In this document: piece by piece, positions 6,581-15,337 of the stretch
How positions within the stretch are numbered: position 1 is the stretch's first letter
Layout of the letters: every line of letters starts with the position of its first letter
Notes under the pieces: generated by a model
Databases searched by the model: none
What the model saw: only the letters and a program-made list of their open reading frames with translations
Told to the model about the DNA's origin: nothing
Assembly (NCBI GenBank): GCA_002423435.1
Contig: DIWE01000010.1
Span: 91,987 to 155,986 of the forward strand
DNA from: Clostridiales bacterium UBA6114
GTDB lineage: Bacteria; Bacillota; Clostridia; Oscillospirales; Butyricicoccaceae
Length of the DNA: 64,000 nucleotides
Direction: 5' to 3'
Position numbers and translations under genes: made by a program

Positions 6581-7780
6581 TTGAAGAAAATGCTTGCAGT
6601 GCTGGCATTGTGCGCACTTTTGGGCTCGCTTTTTACCGGTTGCTCAAAACCTGCGGACAACACAGCAGGACAGACAGGACAAACGGAACAGACAGGCGAG
6701 GCGGAACAGAGCGAGATCAAGATCGGTATCAATTACGAGCTGTCCGGCGGCGTGGCGACTTACGGGCAGAGTTCCGTCGAAGGCATTGAAATGGCGATCG
6801 AAGAAATCAATGCCGCGGGCGGCATCAACGGCAAGAAGCTTGTCCCCGTCAAATACGACAACAAATCCGAGCCCGCCGAGGCGACGACGCTCGCCAATAA
6901 ACTGATGACCCAGGACAAGGTGGTTGCGGTTTTGGGACCTGCGACCTCCGGCGCGTTTAAAGCGGAGATCCCCGTCGGAACGAAGAATAAGATCCCGGTG
7001 ATTTCAGGCTCCGCGACGGCCGACGACGTGACGGTCGACAGCTCGGGCGTCAAGGAATACGCGTTCCGCATCTGCTTTTATGATTCTTTCCAGGGAACGA
7101 CGATGGCGAATTTCGCGCTCAATAATTTAAACGCCAAGAGCGCCGTTATCATTATGGACAGCTCGAGCGACTACGGCAAGGGCCTTGCAAAGAACTTTAC
7201 CGATACCTTTACCGAAAAAGGCGGCACGATTGTCACCCAGGAAGCCTACGTCGCCAACGATACCGACTTCAACGCGATTCTGACCAAGATCAAGGGACTT
7301 CAGTATGACGTCATCTATATCCCGGGCTACTACAACGAGGCCGGGCTGATCATCAAGCAGGCCCGCAACCAGGGGATCGACGCCCCGGTTCTGGGCGCCG
7401 ACGGCTTTGACTCCCCGACGCTTTTGGACCTTGCGGGCGCTACCGCGCTGAACAATGTTTACTTTACAAACCATTATTCCTCTCTCGACAAGGACCCGGC
7501 GGTTGTGAAGTTTATCTCGGATTTCAAAGCGAAATATAATAAGGAGCCCGACGCCTTCAACGCGCTTGGGTATGACCTTGCAATGTTTGTCGCCGACGGT
7601 ATCAAACGCGCGAGCAGCGTCGACGGCGAGTCAATCAAAACCGCTCTGGCCGAAACGAAGGACTTTGCCGGAGTTACCGGCTCCTTCAGCGTGGATGAAA
7701 ACCATAACCCGGTCAAATCGATCGTCGTGATCGGCCTTAAGGACGGCGTCCAGGACACCAGCGAAAAGATCGGTTCCTGA
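6581..7780 (+). CDS. livJ: branched-chain amino-acid ABC transporter substrate-binding lipoprotein
   Basis: A 399-residue exported binding protein. The N-terminus MKKMLAVLALCALLGSLFTG followed by Cys is a lipobox signal peptide; a Thr/Gln/Glu-rich linker (GQTGQTEQTGEAEQ) tethers the receptor domain, which starts IKIGINYELSGGVATYGQS and contains INAAGGINGKKL and LGPATSGA, hallmarks of the periplasmic-binding-protein type 1 LIV receptors. TTG at 6581 is chosen because it is preceded by AAGAGGGG and gives a normal signal peptide. It is first in a livJHMGF set and a stable intercistronic hairpin follows, which often raises receptor level relative to the permease. Ligand is probably Leu/Ile/Val but other amides cannot be excluded. 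Confidence 0.9.
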   Translation: MKKMLAVLALCALLGSLFTGCSKPADNTAGQTGQTEQTGEAEQSEIKIGINYELSGGVATYGQSSVEGIEMAIEEINAAGGINGKKLVPVKYDNKSEPAEATTLANKLMTQDKVVAVLGPATSGAFKAEIPVGTKNKIPVISGSATADDVTVDSSGVKEYAFRICFYDSFQGTTMANFALNNLNAKSAVIIMDSSSDYGKGLAKNFTDTFTEKGGTIVTQEAYVANDTDFNAILTKIKGLQYDVIYIPGYYNEAGLIIKQARNQGIDAPVLGADGFDSPTLLDLAGATALNNVYFTNHYSSLDKDPAVVKFISDFKAKYNKEPDAFNALGYDLAMFVADGIKRASSVDGESIKTALAETKDFAGVTGSFSVDENHNPVKSIVVIGLKDGVQDTSEKIGS

Positions 7781-7808
7781 CCGAATAAATGAAACACTGA
7801 GACAGTTG

Positions 7809-7839
7809 TAAGTGAGGACAACCAAATTGTCCTCACTTA
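7809..7839 (+). promoter_or_regulatory. intercistronic stem-loop between livJ and livH
   Basis: TAAGTGAGGACAA and TTGTCCTCACTTA form a perfect 13-bp stem around CCAAA, without a following T-run. Position after the receptor gene suggests an mRNA-stabilising or partial-termination element. Confidence 0.65.
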
Positions 7840-7894
7840 TTACGTTACGACAGCGGCATTTTTATGGCGGGGCATGGAAAAAGGGGGTACTTAC

Positions 7895-8779
7895 TTGGAA
7901 CAATTCTTACAGCAGGTGATAAACGGGATCTCGCTGGGCAGTATTTATGCGCTGATCGCGCTCGGCTATACCATGGTGTACGGAATCATAAAACTTATAA
8001 ACTTTGCGCACTGCGACGTATATATGATCGGCGCGTATATCGGCTATTTCTGCATGACTTACTTAAATCTGGGCTTTTTGCCGTCCATGCTGATCGCGAT
8101 GGCCGTTTGCACGGTCCTCGGCGTTGCGATTGAGAAAATCGCGTACAAGCCCTTGAGAAACGCGACCCGGATCGCGGTGCTGATCACCGCAATCGGCGTG
8201 TCGCTGTTTTTGGAATACGGGACGATGTTTTTTGTCAAGGCAAACGTCCGCTCGTATCCCCCCATGAGCGGATTTATGACCCAGTCGTTCCATCTGGGCG
8301 ACGTCGTGATTTCGATGCAGCAGCTTCTGATCTTCTGCGTCACGGTGGTTCTGATGATCCTTTTGCAGTTTGTCGTCAAAAAGACAAAGGTGGGCAAGGC
8401 CATGCGCGCGGTGTCGCTCGACACCGACGCCGCCGAATTGATGGGCATCAACGTAAACACCACCATTTCCTTTACCTTTGCGATCGGTTCGGCTTTGGCC
8501 GGCGCGGCCGGTGTGCTGGTGGGCGTTTACTATAACTCGATCAGCCCGCTGATGGGGATTACGCCCGGACTCAAAGCGTTTATCGCGGCGGTTTTCGGCG
8601 GCATCGGCCTGATCCCGGGCGCGATGATCGGCGGATACTTTATCGGCGCGGTCGAGGTTTTTGTCGCGGGCTACGGGAATTCGATGTACAAAGACGCGGT
8701 TGTCTATGCCATTCTGATTCTGATCCTGATCGTCAAGCCGTCCGGTCTTTTGGGTAAAAATACAAAAGAGAAGGTGTAA
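7895..8779 (+). CDS. livH: branched-chain amino-acid ABC transporter permease LivH
   Basis: A 294-residue permease of the LivH type: FLQQVINGISLGSIYALIAL, GYTMVYGIIKLINFAH, the cytoplasmic RAVSLDTDAAELMGINV loop that contacts the ATPase, and a C-terminal SPLMGITPGLKAFIAAVFGG and SGLLGKN. About eight membrane helices. TTG at 7895 is chosen because AAGGGGGT lies at the right distance and the protein then starts MEQFLQQ as in homologues; an ATG seven codons upstream is the alternative. It pairs with LivM to form the channel of the amino-acid importer. Confidence 0.92.
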   Translation: MEQFLQQVINGISLGSIYALIALGYTMVYGIIKLINFAHCDVYMIGAYIGYFCMTYLNLGFLPSMLIAMAVCTVLGVAIEKIAYKPLRNATRIAVLITAIGVSLFLEYGTMFFVKANVRSYPPMSGFMTQSFHLGDVVISMQQLLIFCVTVVLMILLQFVVKKTKVGKAMRAVSLDTDAAELMGINVNTTISFTFAIGSALAGAAGVLVGVYYNSISPLMGITPGLKAFIAAVFGGIGLIPGAMIGGYFIGAVEVFVAGYGNSMYKDAVVYAILILILIVKPSGLLGKNTKEKV

Positions 8780-8786
8780 GGCATTT

Positions 8787-9752
8787 ATGAAAATTTTTAA
8801 AGCTAATGGCATTAAAAAGCTGATTGCGCTTACACTGACGTTTGCCGTCATGCAGATACTGATCTCGACGAATATCGTAAGCGACTATATCTTCGCGACC
8901 ATTACGACGATCTGCATCAATATTATTCTGGCGGTGAGCTTAAACCTGATCACCGGTTTTACGGGTCAGTTTTCCTTGGGGCATGCCGGCTTCATGTCGA
9001 TCGGCGCTTATACCTGCGCCGTTGTTTCGATACACATGCAGTCATTGACAGGGTTTATTCTTGGGCTTTTGCTGGGCGCGTCGGCCGCCGCTCTGGTCGG
9101 CTTTTTGGTGGGGCTTCCGACTTTGCGCTTAAACGGGGACTATCTTGCGATAGCAACGCTTGGCATGGCGGAGATTATCCGGGTTTTGTTTTTGAATATG
9201 AACATCACAAACGGCGCCGCGGGCTTAAACGGCATCCCTCAATATGTAAACTGGTTCTGGCTGTTTTTATTCACCGCCGGGACCGTCGTCCTGATCGTGA
9301 ACTTTCTTAACTCCTCGCATGGCCGTGCCTGTATCTCGATCCGCGAGGATGAGATCGCTTCCGAGGCTATGGGCATTAATTCGACAAAGTATAAAGTGAC
9401 CGCCTTTATCATCGGCGCTTTTTGCGCGGGCATCGCGGGCTCGCTTTATGCATCGTATTTCTATTATATAAAACCGGATACGTTCAATTTCTTAAAGTCG
9501 ATCGACATTCTGGTGATCGTCGTGCTCGGGGGGCTCGGCAGCGTTTCAGGCTCCGTCATCGCCGCGATTGTTCTGGCGCTGATCTCGACCTACCTCCAGT
9601 CGTTCCCGGAAGTGCGCATGGTGATCTATGCCGTGCTTCTGGTCGTCATCATGGTTTTCCGCCCCCAGGGCCTGATGGGCTCAAAGGAAATCTCATTCTC
9701 CGTTTTCAAAAGAATCGGGAATGTCTTTAAATCGAAGAAGGAGGGGGCCTGA
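8787..9752 (+). CDS. livM: branched-chain amino-acid ABC transporter permease LivM
   Basis: A 321-residue membrane protein with the LivM landmarks NLITGFTGQFSLGHAGFMSI near residue 50, LPTLRLNGDYLAIATLGMAE near 110, the coupling loop GRACISIREDEIASEAMGIN and a glycine-rich IDILVIVVLGGLGSVSGSVI before the end, finishing FRPQGLMGSKE. It follows livH after seven bases and precedes the ATPase gene by three, so the operon is tightly packed. It forms the second half of the permease heterodimer. Confidence 0.93.
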   Translation: MKIFKANGIKKLIALTLTFAVMQILISTNIVSDYIFATITTICINIILAVSLNLITGFTGQFSLGHAGFMSIGAYTCAVVSIHMQSLTGFILGLLLGASAAALVGFLVGLPTLRLNGDYLAIATLGMAEIIRVLFLNMNITNGAAGLNGIPQYVNWFWLFLFTAGTVVLIVNFLNSSHGRACISIREDEIASEAMGINSTKYKVTAFIIGAFCAGIAGSLYASYFYYIKPDTFNFLKSIDILVIVVLGGLGSVSGSVIAAIVLALISTYLQSFPEVRMVIYAVLLVVIMVFRPQGLMGSKEISFSVFKRIGNVFKSKKEGA

Positions 9753-9755
9753 CGG

Positions 9756-10556
9756 ATGCCGATACTTACGATCAATAATCTGACCAAGACCTTCGGAGGC
9801 CTGACCGCGATTTCAAACGTGAATATGGAGCTTGAGCCGGGCGAGCTCGTCGGCCTGATCGGGCCGAACGGCGCGGGGAAGACGACGGTTTTCAACCTCC
9901 TGACGGGCATGTACGAGCCCTCCGCGGGCACGATTACCTTTTTCAGAGACGACAGGGAGGTCGCCCTTCAGGGCTTGAAACCGTATACCGTCTGCAAGGC
10001 GGGCGTCGCAAGGACGTTCCAGAACATCCGTCTTTTTAAGGATCTTTCGGTGCTTGACAACGTGCGTATCGCGATGCATAAAAACGTAAGCTACGGGCTT
10101 TTGCCGAGCTTTCTGCACCTGAAAACCTACCGCGAGGCAGAAAAAAAGCTGATCGAAGACAGCATGGAGCTTTTGCGGATCTTAAAGCTTGATCATAAAA
10201 AGGACGAGTATGCGAGAAATCTGCCCTATGGCGAGCAGCGCCACCTCGAAATTGCGAGGGCGCTCGCAACAAACCCCAGCCTCCTGCTCCTCGACGAGCC
10301 GGCGGCGGGTATGAATCCGGCGGAAACAATTCAGCTGACCGAGATCATCAGATGGATCCGCGTGAATTTCCATCTGACGATCCTTTTGATCGAGCACGAC
10401 ATGTCTCTGGTCATGAAAATCTGCGAACGCATTTACGTGCTCGACTATGGGGTGGTCATCGCCAACGGCACCCCGGATGAGATCAAAACAAACAAACGCG
10501 TGATCGAGGCTTATCTGGGGGAGGATATGACGAATGTTAGAGATCAGAAATCTTGA
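9756..10556 (+). CDS. livG: branched-chain amino-acid ABC transporter ATP-binding protein LivG
   Basis: A 266-residue ATPase with Walker A GPNGAGKTT (about 37-45), the LivG-specific Q-loop region GVARTFQNIRLFKDLSVLDN, signature LPYGEQRHLEIARALA, Walker B LLLLDEPAAGMNP and H-loop LLIEHDMSLVM. The NPAE after Walker B and the YLGEDM end are typical for LivG rather than LivF. It overlaps livF by 23 bases. It powers uptake with LivF. Confidence 0.94.
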   Translation: MPILTINNLTKTFGGLTAISNVNMELEPGELVGLIGPNGAGKTTVFNLLTGMYEPSAGTITFFRDDREVALQGLKPYTVCKAGVARTFQNIRLFKDLSVLDNVRIAMHKNVSYGLLPSFLHLKTYREAEKKLIEDSMELLRILKLDHKKDEYARNLPYGEQRHLEIARALATNPSLLLLDEPAAGMNPAETIQLTEIIRWIRVNFHLTILLIEHDMSLVMKICERIYVLDYGVVIANGTPDEIKTNKRVIEAYLGEDMTNVRDQKS

Positions 10557-11238
10557 CGTCCATTTCGGCGTGATCCATGCCTTGAAAAGCGTCTCATTGT
10601 CGGTTTACGACGGTGAGATCGTCACGCTGATCGGCGCCAACGGCGCGGGCAAGACGACGACGCTGCGCACCATATCGGGCCTTAAAAAGCCGACGAACGG
10701 AGAAATCCTGCTCGACGGGAAGGATATCACCTCGACCTCCGCGCGCGACAGAGTGACGATGGGCATCTCCCAGGTACCGGAGGGCAGGCGCGTTTTCGCC
10801 AGTATGACGGTGCTTGAGAATCTGGAGCTCGGCGCTTATCTCCGACGGGACAAAGCGGAGATCGGCCGGAGCCTGAAGACGGTTTACGAACGGTTTCCCA
10901 TCCTCGCCGACCGGAAAAAACAAGCGGCGGGCACATTGTCCGGCGGAGAGCAGCAGATGCTCGCGATCGGCCGCGCGCTGATGAGCCGGCCGAAAATCCT
11001 GTGCCTTGACGAGCCGTCGATGGGACTTGCGCCGATCCTCGTGCAGCAGATCTTTGAGATCATCCGGGACATCAACGAACAGGGCACGACGGTTCTTTTA
11101 GTCGAGCAGAACGCCAGCATGGCGCTGCAGATAGCAAACCGCGCGTATGTTGTGGAAACGGGTTCGATCGTTTTGTCCGGCACGGGAGAAGAACTGATGC
11201 AAAGCGACGATATCAAAAAGGCCTATCTCGGCGGCTGA
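10534..11238 (+). CDS. livF: branched-chain amino-acid ABC transporter ATP-binding protein LivF
   Basis: A 234-residue ATPase with Walker A GANGAGKTT (about 33-41), the LivF motif ISQVPEGRRVFASMTVLENL, signature LSGGEQQMLAIGRALM, Walker B ILCLDEPSMGLAP and the C-terminal IKKAYLGG. Length is standard. It is the last gene of the importer operon; a hairpin with a T-run follows about 110 bases later. All five transporter parts are present, so the system should be functional. Confidence 0.94.
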   Translation: MLEIRNLDVHFGVIHALKSVSLSVYDGEIVTLIGANGAGKTTTLRTISGLKKPTNGEILLDGKDITSTSARDRVTMGISQVPEGRRVFASMTVLENLELGAYLRRDKAEIGRSLKTVYERFPILADRKKQAAGTLSGGEQQMLAIGRALMSRPKILCLDEPSMGLAPILVQQIFEIIRDINEQGTTVLLVEQNASMALQIANRAYVVETGSIVLSGTGEELMQSDDIKKAYLGG

Positions 11239-11345
11239 CCTAAAAACTGCCCCGGACAGCGTGCTGTACTTAATATCCACTGAAAAAACCGATTTGTCGG
11301 CTCAGTCAGCAGATACTACTTATCAATAAAACAGGATGCAAAGCC

Positions 11346-11384
11346 AAAGGGCCATTTACCGGTAAAAGTGGTCCTTCTTTTTTT
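11346..11384 (+). terminator. terminator of the liv operon
   Basis: An imperfect stem, AAAGGGCCATTT with AAAGTGGTCCTT (around TACCGGTA), is followed by CTTTTTTTTG. It is the only terminator-like structure between livF and azlC. Confidence 0.7.
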
Positions 11385-11472
11385 GCCGGTCGCCGGCCTT
11401 TTTTGAGTCTGTATCCAAAGCGGCGGCGTTTCAGGCCGTTCGTGTATACTTTTTTACCAAGGGGTTATGCGC

Positions 11473-12165
11473 ATGAAGACAAAGGCGTTAAAAGCCGCTT
11501 TCCCGCACACGCTTCCCGTCCTCACGGGGTATCTTTTTCTGGGCATCGCGTTCGGGATCCTGCTCTCCAGCAAGGGTTACCCTTACGGTTTCGCGATTTT
11601 GATGAGCGTTTTTATTTTTGCAGGCTCGATGCAGTTTGTCGCCATCGGCCTCTTGACAAGCGGTTTTCATCCCCTGACGGCCGTGATTATGACGCTGATC
11701 GTCAACGCGAGGCACTTGTTCTACGGGCTTTCGATGCTCAAAAGCTTCCAGGGCATGGGGAAAATGAAGCCGTATATGATATTTGCCCTGACCGACGAGA
11801 CGTTTTCCCTGCTGTTGAGCGCCGAGCCGCCGGAGGGGGTCGACCGCAGATGGTTTTCCTTTTTTATCGCTCTGCTCGACCAGTTGTACTGGGTGACGGG
11901 CTCGGCGATCGGCGGCGTCATGGGCTGGGTCTTCACCTTCGATACGAAGGGGATCGATTTTGTCATGACGGCGCTGTTTGTCGTGATCTTTATCGAGCAA
12001 TGGGAAAAATGCCGCGGCCGTATTCCCGCCCTCGTCGGCGTCGGGTCCTCCGTGCTCTGCCTGATCCTGTTCGGGCCGGACCGCTTTATTGTACCGGCGA
12101 TGCTTCTGATGCTTCTGATCCTTACGGCCTTCCGTAAGCAGCTTAAAGGAGGGGACGAAGTTTGA
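11473..12165 (+). CDS. azlC: AzlC family branched-chain amino-acid exporter, large subunit
   Basis: A 230-residue membrane protein with the AzlC pattern: FPHTLPVLTGYLFLGIAFGI, FIFAGSMQFVAIGLL, TLIVNARHLFYGLSM and FALTDETFSLL, then about three further helices. In Bacillus and E. coli (AzlC/YgaZ) it forms an exporter for branched-chain amino acids with a small AzlD partner, which overlaps its end here. The second ATG is preferred for spacing to AAGGGG; an ATG two codons upstream is also open. Location right after the liv importer suggests homeostasis of the same amino acids. A C-terminal Lys/Gly tail precedes a strong ribosome site for azlD. Confidence 0.9.
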   Translation: MKTKALKAAFPHTLPVLTGYLFLGIAFGILLSSKGYPYGFAILMSVFIFAGSMQFVAIGLLTSGFHPLTAVIMTLIVNARHLFYGLSMLKSFQGMGKMKPYMIFALTDETFSLLLSAEPPEGVDRRWFSFFIALLDQLYWVTGSAIGGVMGWVFTFDTKGIDFVMTALFVVIFIEQWEKCRGRIPALVGVGSSVLCLILFGPDRFIVPAMLLMLLILTAFRKQLKGGDEV

Positions 12166-12491
12166 CGCAGACCGCCGCCGAAACCCTCCTGACCATTCTT
12201 TTCATCGCGCTTGCGACGCTTTTTTTAAGGGCTCTTCCTTTCCTGCTCTTTCCCCCTTCGAGGGAAACGCCGGAATATATCCGTTATCTCGGCTTCGGGC
12301 TTCCCTATGCCGTGATCGGAATGCTGGTCGTCTACTGCCTAAAAGGCGTGTCGCCGACCGCGGCTCCCTTCGGACTGCCCGAGCTCATCAGTATTCTCTG
12401 TATTTTTATTCTGCATAAGTTAAAGCACAATACGCTTTTGAGCATCGGCGGGGGCACGGCACTATATATGCTTCTGATAAGGCTCCTTTAA
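12162..12491 (+). CDS. azlD: AzlD family branched-chain amino-acid exporter, small subunit
   Basis: A 109-residue protein with four predicted membrane helices and the AzlD features ATLFLRALPFLLFP and YLGFGLPYAVIGMLVVYCL. It starts with TTG, preceded by AAAGGAGGGG, and overlaps azlC by four bases, so the two subunits are co-translated. A terminator follows 50 bases downstream. Together with AzlC it would export excess Leu/Ile/Val or analogues. Confidence 0.88.
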   Translation: MTQTAAETLLTILFIALATLFLRALPFLLFPPSRETPEYIRYLGFGLPYAVIGMLVVYCLKGVSPTAAPFGLPELISILCIFILHKLKHNTLLSIGGGTALYMLLIRLL

Positions 12492-12541
12492 GGCGGGAAA
12501 ATCGCCGGTCCGGCGGAAAATATGAAAATATCCGAGGAAAG

Positions 12542-12593
12542 AAAAAGCCCTGGAAACTTCTATGGATTGGAAGTTCTCAGGGCGGCTTTTTTT
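12542..12593 (+). terminator. terminator of azlCD
   Basis: AAAAAGCCCTG..AACTTC pairs with GAAGTT..CAGGGC, followed by GGCTTTTTTTA. Two internal mismatches interrupt an otherwise 14-bp stem. Confidence 0.75.
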
Positions 12594-13134
12594 ATGAGCA
12601 CGGGCATCAGATTGCAGGGTTGGGGGACGCGACTACTCTGACCTTCGCCATAATGGCAAACAAATTGAGTTTGTTCGAAAACGCTGCAAAACAGAAAGCG
12701 CTTTCAAGAAAGCAAAAATAATAGCATTCGAAATAATATCATGCAGTCACTTGGAATTTTTTTCAAAACCAGCTTCGACTTCCGGTATTTTCGATGTCGA
12801 ATTATTTTAAATACAATATAATGGGAAGCATATTATTCATTCTAAATGATGAAGACAAATTAAACAGAAAGGGCTTTCATTCCTGCGATTTTATAATATC
12901 ATTCAAATAAATCCTTATAAACACGAATTAATATGTCGATATTGCCAAAATAACAATGCATAGATTGGAAATAAACACCATTCGCCTTGCTGTAAATGAA
13001 AAAAACAGAAGCAGAAATTCGATAAAAAATATAGAAATTATCATTTTATATTAGAATATCGTATTGATTTTAACCGGTTTATATTTTATAATGAAAGTGC
13101 TTTCAAAACTGATGCTGTAATGCGGGGGCGTTTT
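12594..13134. promoter_or_regulatory. A/T-rich gap with three LacI-type operators
   Basis: No gene is visible in this stretch. It contains GAAAGCGCTTTC (12694-12705, perfect palindrome), GAAAGGGCTTTC (12867-12878) and GAAAGTGCTTTC (13093-13104), spaced 173 and 226 bases apart. All fit the dyad GAAAG-NN-CTTTC read by LacI-family proteins. The third lies just after the -10 box of the lacI-type gene. The outer pair are about 399 bases apart, so DNA looping is possible. Confidence 0.7.
13064..13092 (+). promoter_or_regulatory. promoter of the LacI-type gene
   Basis: TTGATT (13064-13069), 17-base spacer, TATAAT (13087-13092), immediately followed by the operator GAAAGTGCTTTC, so autorepression is likely. 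Confidence 0.8.
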
Positions 13135-14118
13135 ATGACAATCTATGATATTGCTTCCGAGGCTGGTGTTTCCATATCGACCGTGTCTCGCGTGCTCAAC
13201 AATCCGGAAAAAGTAAAGGATTCGACATATAAAAAAGTAGAGGCCGTGCTGACCAAATACAATTATTCGCCCAACGCCATGGCGCGCGGGCTTGTTTACA
13301 ATTCGATGAAAACCATCGGCATGTGTTCAAGCGATTTCCGGCATCTTCATTTTTCCGTTACGGCGTCGGTGATCGAACGCCTTTTTTTCAATTGGGGCTA
13401 CAGCTCCATGCTGTGCAATACCGGTTATCAGCTCGAAAAACAGATCCGATATATTCGGATCCTGGCGGAAAAGAAGGTTGACGGTGTCGTACTGATCGGC
13501 TCACCCTTCAATGAGATTGGAAAACAGATCCACGACTTTTTGCCCGATACGCCGATTGTAATGGCAAACGGCACTCTTTCGATCCCCAATGCCTATTCGG
13601 TGATGATCGATCACAGGCATGGGATGAACCTGGCCGTCACCCATCTGAAGGAGCGCGGCCGCCGCGATATTTTATTGGTAATTACAAGGCCGACCTACAA
13701 TATCCGTCTGAAAACCCAAAGTTTTTTTAAGGCGATGGAGGAAAACGAGCTTCCCGCGGACAACAGCAGTCTTTTTGAAACCGTTTACGGCCTCCAGGGA
13801 GGCAGCGATGTTATCGACCAAATTCTGGACTCCAAATGCAAATTCAACGCGATCACCTTCACCGACGACCTGACTGCCCTTGGAGCAATCAAACGCTTAA
13901 AGCAAAGGGGGCTGCGGGTGCCGGAGGACGTCGCGGTCGTCGGCTATGACAATTCCAGCTTCAGCCAATGCGCCGATCCCGGACTGACCACGGTCGACAC
14001 AAGAAATGAAACCTTCTCAACCATTGTGGCAAATACGCTTCATGACCTTCTTCTGCAAAAGGCGGTCGGAACCTCCATCACCGTCCGGCCGGAGCTGGTG
14101 GTGAGAGAAAGCACTTAG
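13135..14118 (+). CDS. LacI family transcriptional regulator
   Basis: A 327-residue repressor: N-terminal helix-turn-helix MTIYDIASEAGVSISTVSRV with the hinge SPNAMARGL, then a periplasmic-binding-like effector domain (VDGVVLIGSP, TDDLTALGAIKRLKQRGLRV, VAVVGYDNSS). The ATG after GGGGGCG is chosen; another ATG five codons upstream lacks a ribosome site. The effector is probably a sugar or sugar derivative, but no catabolic gene sits beside it: upstream is azlCD, downstream an IclR gene. Three GAAAGNGCTTTC operators precede it, so it certainly looks autoregulated; distant targets would have to be found by searching the genome for that motif. Confidence 0.92.
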   Translation: MTIYDIASEAGVSISTVSRVLNNPEKVKDSTYKKVEAVLTKYNYSPNAMARGLVYNSMKTIGMCSSDFRHLHFSVTASVIERLFFNWGYSSMLCNTGYQLEKQIRYIRILAEKKVDGVVLIGSPFNEIGKQIHDFLPDTPIVMANGTLSIPNAYSVMIDHRHGMNLAVTHLKERGRRDILLVITRPTYNIRLKTQSFFKAMEENELPADNSSLFETVYGLQGGSDVIDQILDSKCKFNAITFTDDLTALGAIKRLKQRGLRVPEDVAVVGYDNSSFSQCADPGLTTVDTRNETFSTIVANTLHDLLLQKAVGTSITVRPELVVREST

Positions 14119-14166
14119 ACGGGCCGCCGGAGCTTTACATACCAAGGCGATACCTTATAAAAAATA

Positions 14167-14190
14167 AAAGCCGCCGAAGGCGGTTTTTTT
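14167..14190 (+). terminator. terminator of the LacI-type gene
   Basis: CCGCC-GAA-GGCGG followed by seven Ts. Confidence 0.85.
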
Positions 14191-14334
14191 ATAATGGTTT
14201 GATAATTTTCCGTGTAAAAGACGGGCAAAACCAAGCCCGGACGCTTTTACTGATTTTTAACAGATGAGGCAGGCATTTTATGCTGCCGTGTCGGCTTTTT
14301 AAACAATGTATTTGAAGAATCTGCGATAAACCTA

Positions 14335-14394
14335 TTGACACAAAATTAAAATTCCTTTATATTTTTATTATTAAGAACCTGTTTCTATATAAAG
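14335..14394 (+). promoter_or_regulatory. iclR promoter and putative IclR operator
   Basis: TTGACA (14335-14340), 17-base spacer, TATATT (14358-14363). Just downstream, GAACCTGTTTCTATATAAAG (14375-14394) closely matches a sequence at 15198-15214 before the enoyl-CoA hydratase gene and, in part, sequences at the promoter of the second IclR gene (52755-52770). This shared element is the best candidate for the IclR binding site. Confidence 0.65.
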
Positions 14395-14410
14395 TAATGG
14401 TGGATGAAAG

Positions 14411-15172
14411 ATGGCCAATAAAGAATACGATGTAGCTGCAATTTCAAAGGCTGTAAAAATTATTGATTATATCAAGGAAAAAAAGGCAGCTTATTTTATA
14501 AATATTCAGACCGATTTGGGATTTGCAAAGTCGACGACCTATCAGCTTTTAAGCACTTTTGAAAAATATAATATCGTATCAAAGACGGACGACGGGAAAT
14601 ACGAGCTCGGCATCAAGCTCTTTGAATGGGGCTATGCCATGTTCGAAAAAATCGATATCAGGAAGGTTTCGTATAATATCTTAAGCGAGCTTTCGGAAAG
14701 AGTAGGCTTGAGCGTACATCTGGGGATCATGAGCAGGGCGGATCAGGCGACCTTTATCGAAAAAATTGACGGTCCCCTGTATACGATTAAAACGACTGTT
14801 CTGGGCCAGAAGATCCTTTTTCATTGCAATTCCACCGGCAAAGCGCTGCTTGCCTGGCAGGATGAGGAGACCCAGAACAGGATTATCAGAAATATTGAGT
14901 ATACCCAGTTTACACCGAATACCATCACCAATGAGGCCGATTTGCGCAGGGACCTGGCGCTGACAAGGAAGAGAGGGTACGCGCTCGATCGGATGGAGCG
15001 GGATACCGGCGTTATCGGCATCGGCGTTCCGGTGTTCAACTGGTCCGGCAATGTCGTTGCGGCGATCAGTTTCGGGATACTGAACTTTGAAATCGATGAA
15101 AAGGATTACGAGCTTTATGCGGGTTATCTGATTGAGGGGAGCAAGAAAATAACCGCACGATTGGGCGCGTAA
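14411..15172 (+). CDS. IclR family transcriptional regulator (copy 1)
   Basis: A 253-residue regulator with an N-terminal winged helix (AISKAVKIIDYIKEKKAAYF, AKSTTYQLLSTFEKYNIVSK) and a C-terminal IclR effector domain (VHLGIMSRADQATFIEKIDG, HCNSTGKALLAW, TGVIGIGVPVFNWSGNVVAA). It is paralogous to the IclR protein at 51960-52730 over its full length. It heads a cluster of CoA-thioester genes, so its effector is probably an organic acid or a CoA-linked intermediate of that pathway (inference). Operator-like GAAC..TTTCTATATA sequences are found over its own promoter and before the next gene. Confidence 0.92.
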   Translation: MANKEYDVAAISKAVKIIDYIKEKKAAYFINIQTDLGFAKSTTYQLLSTFEKYNIVSKTDDGKYELGIKLFEWGYAMFEKIDIRKVSYNILSELSERVGLSVHLGIMSRADQATFIEKIDGPLYTIKTTVLGQKILFHCNSTGKALLAWQDEETQNRIIRNIEYTQFTPNTITNEADLRRDLALTRKRGYALDRMERDTGVIGIGVPVFNWSGNVVAAISFGILNFEIDEKDYELYAGYLIEGSKKITARLGA

Positions 15173-15197
15173 AGCGCATTTTCGTACATATTATCAC

Positions 15198-15220
15198 GAA
15201 CTTATTTCTATATACAGAAC
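15198..15220 (+). promoter_or_regulatory. second GAAC-type putative IclR operator
   Basis: GAACTTATTTCTATATA (15198-15214) followed by CAGAAC repeats the element found over the iclR promoter (14375-14394): 15 of 17 positions agree. It lies 118 bases before the enoyl-CoA hydratase start, in the right place to control the catabolic genes. Confidence 0.55.
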
Positions 15221-15337
15221 CGAAGGCGCCCATTGATAAAGAAACCGCCTTTGAGGAAGCATAAATATGCCTGTTTGGCTTGCAAAAGTGCCGTCCCGTC
15301 GATTTAAGACGGGATTATTTTAGAAAGGGGTTAGGAG

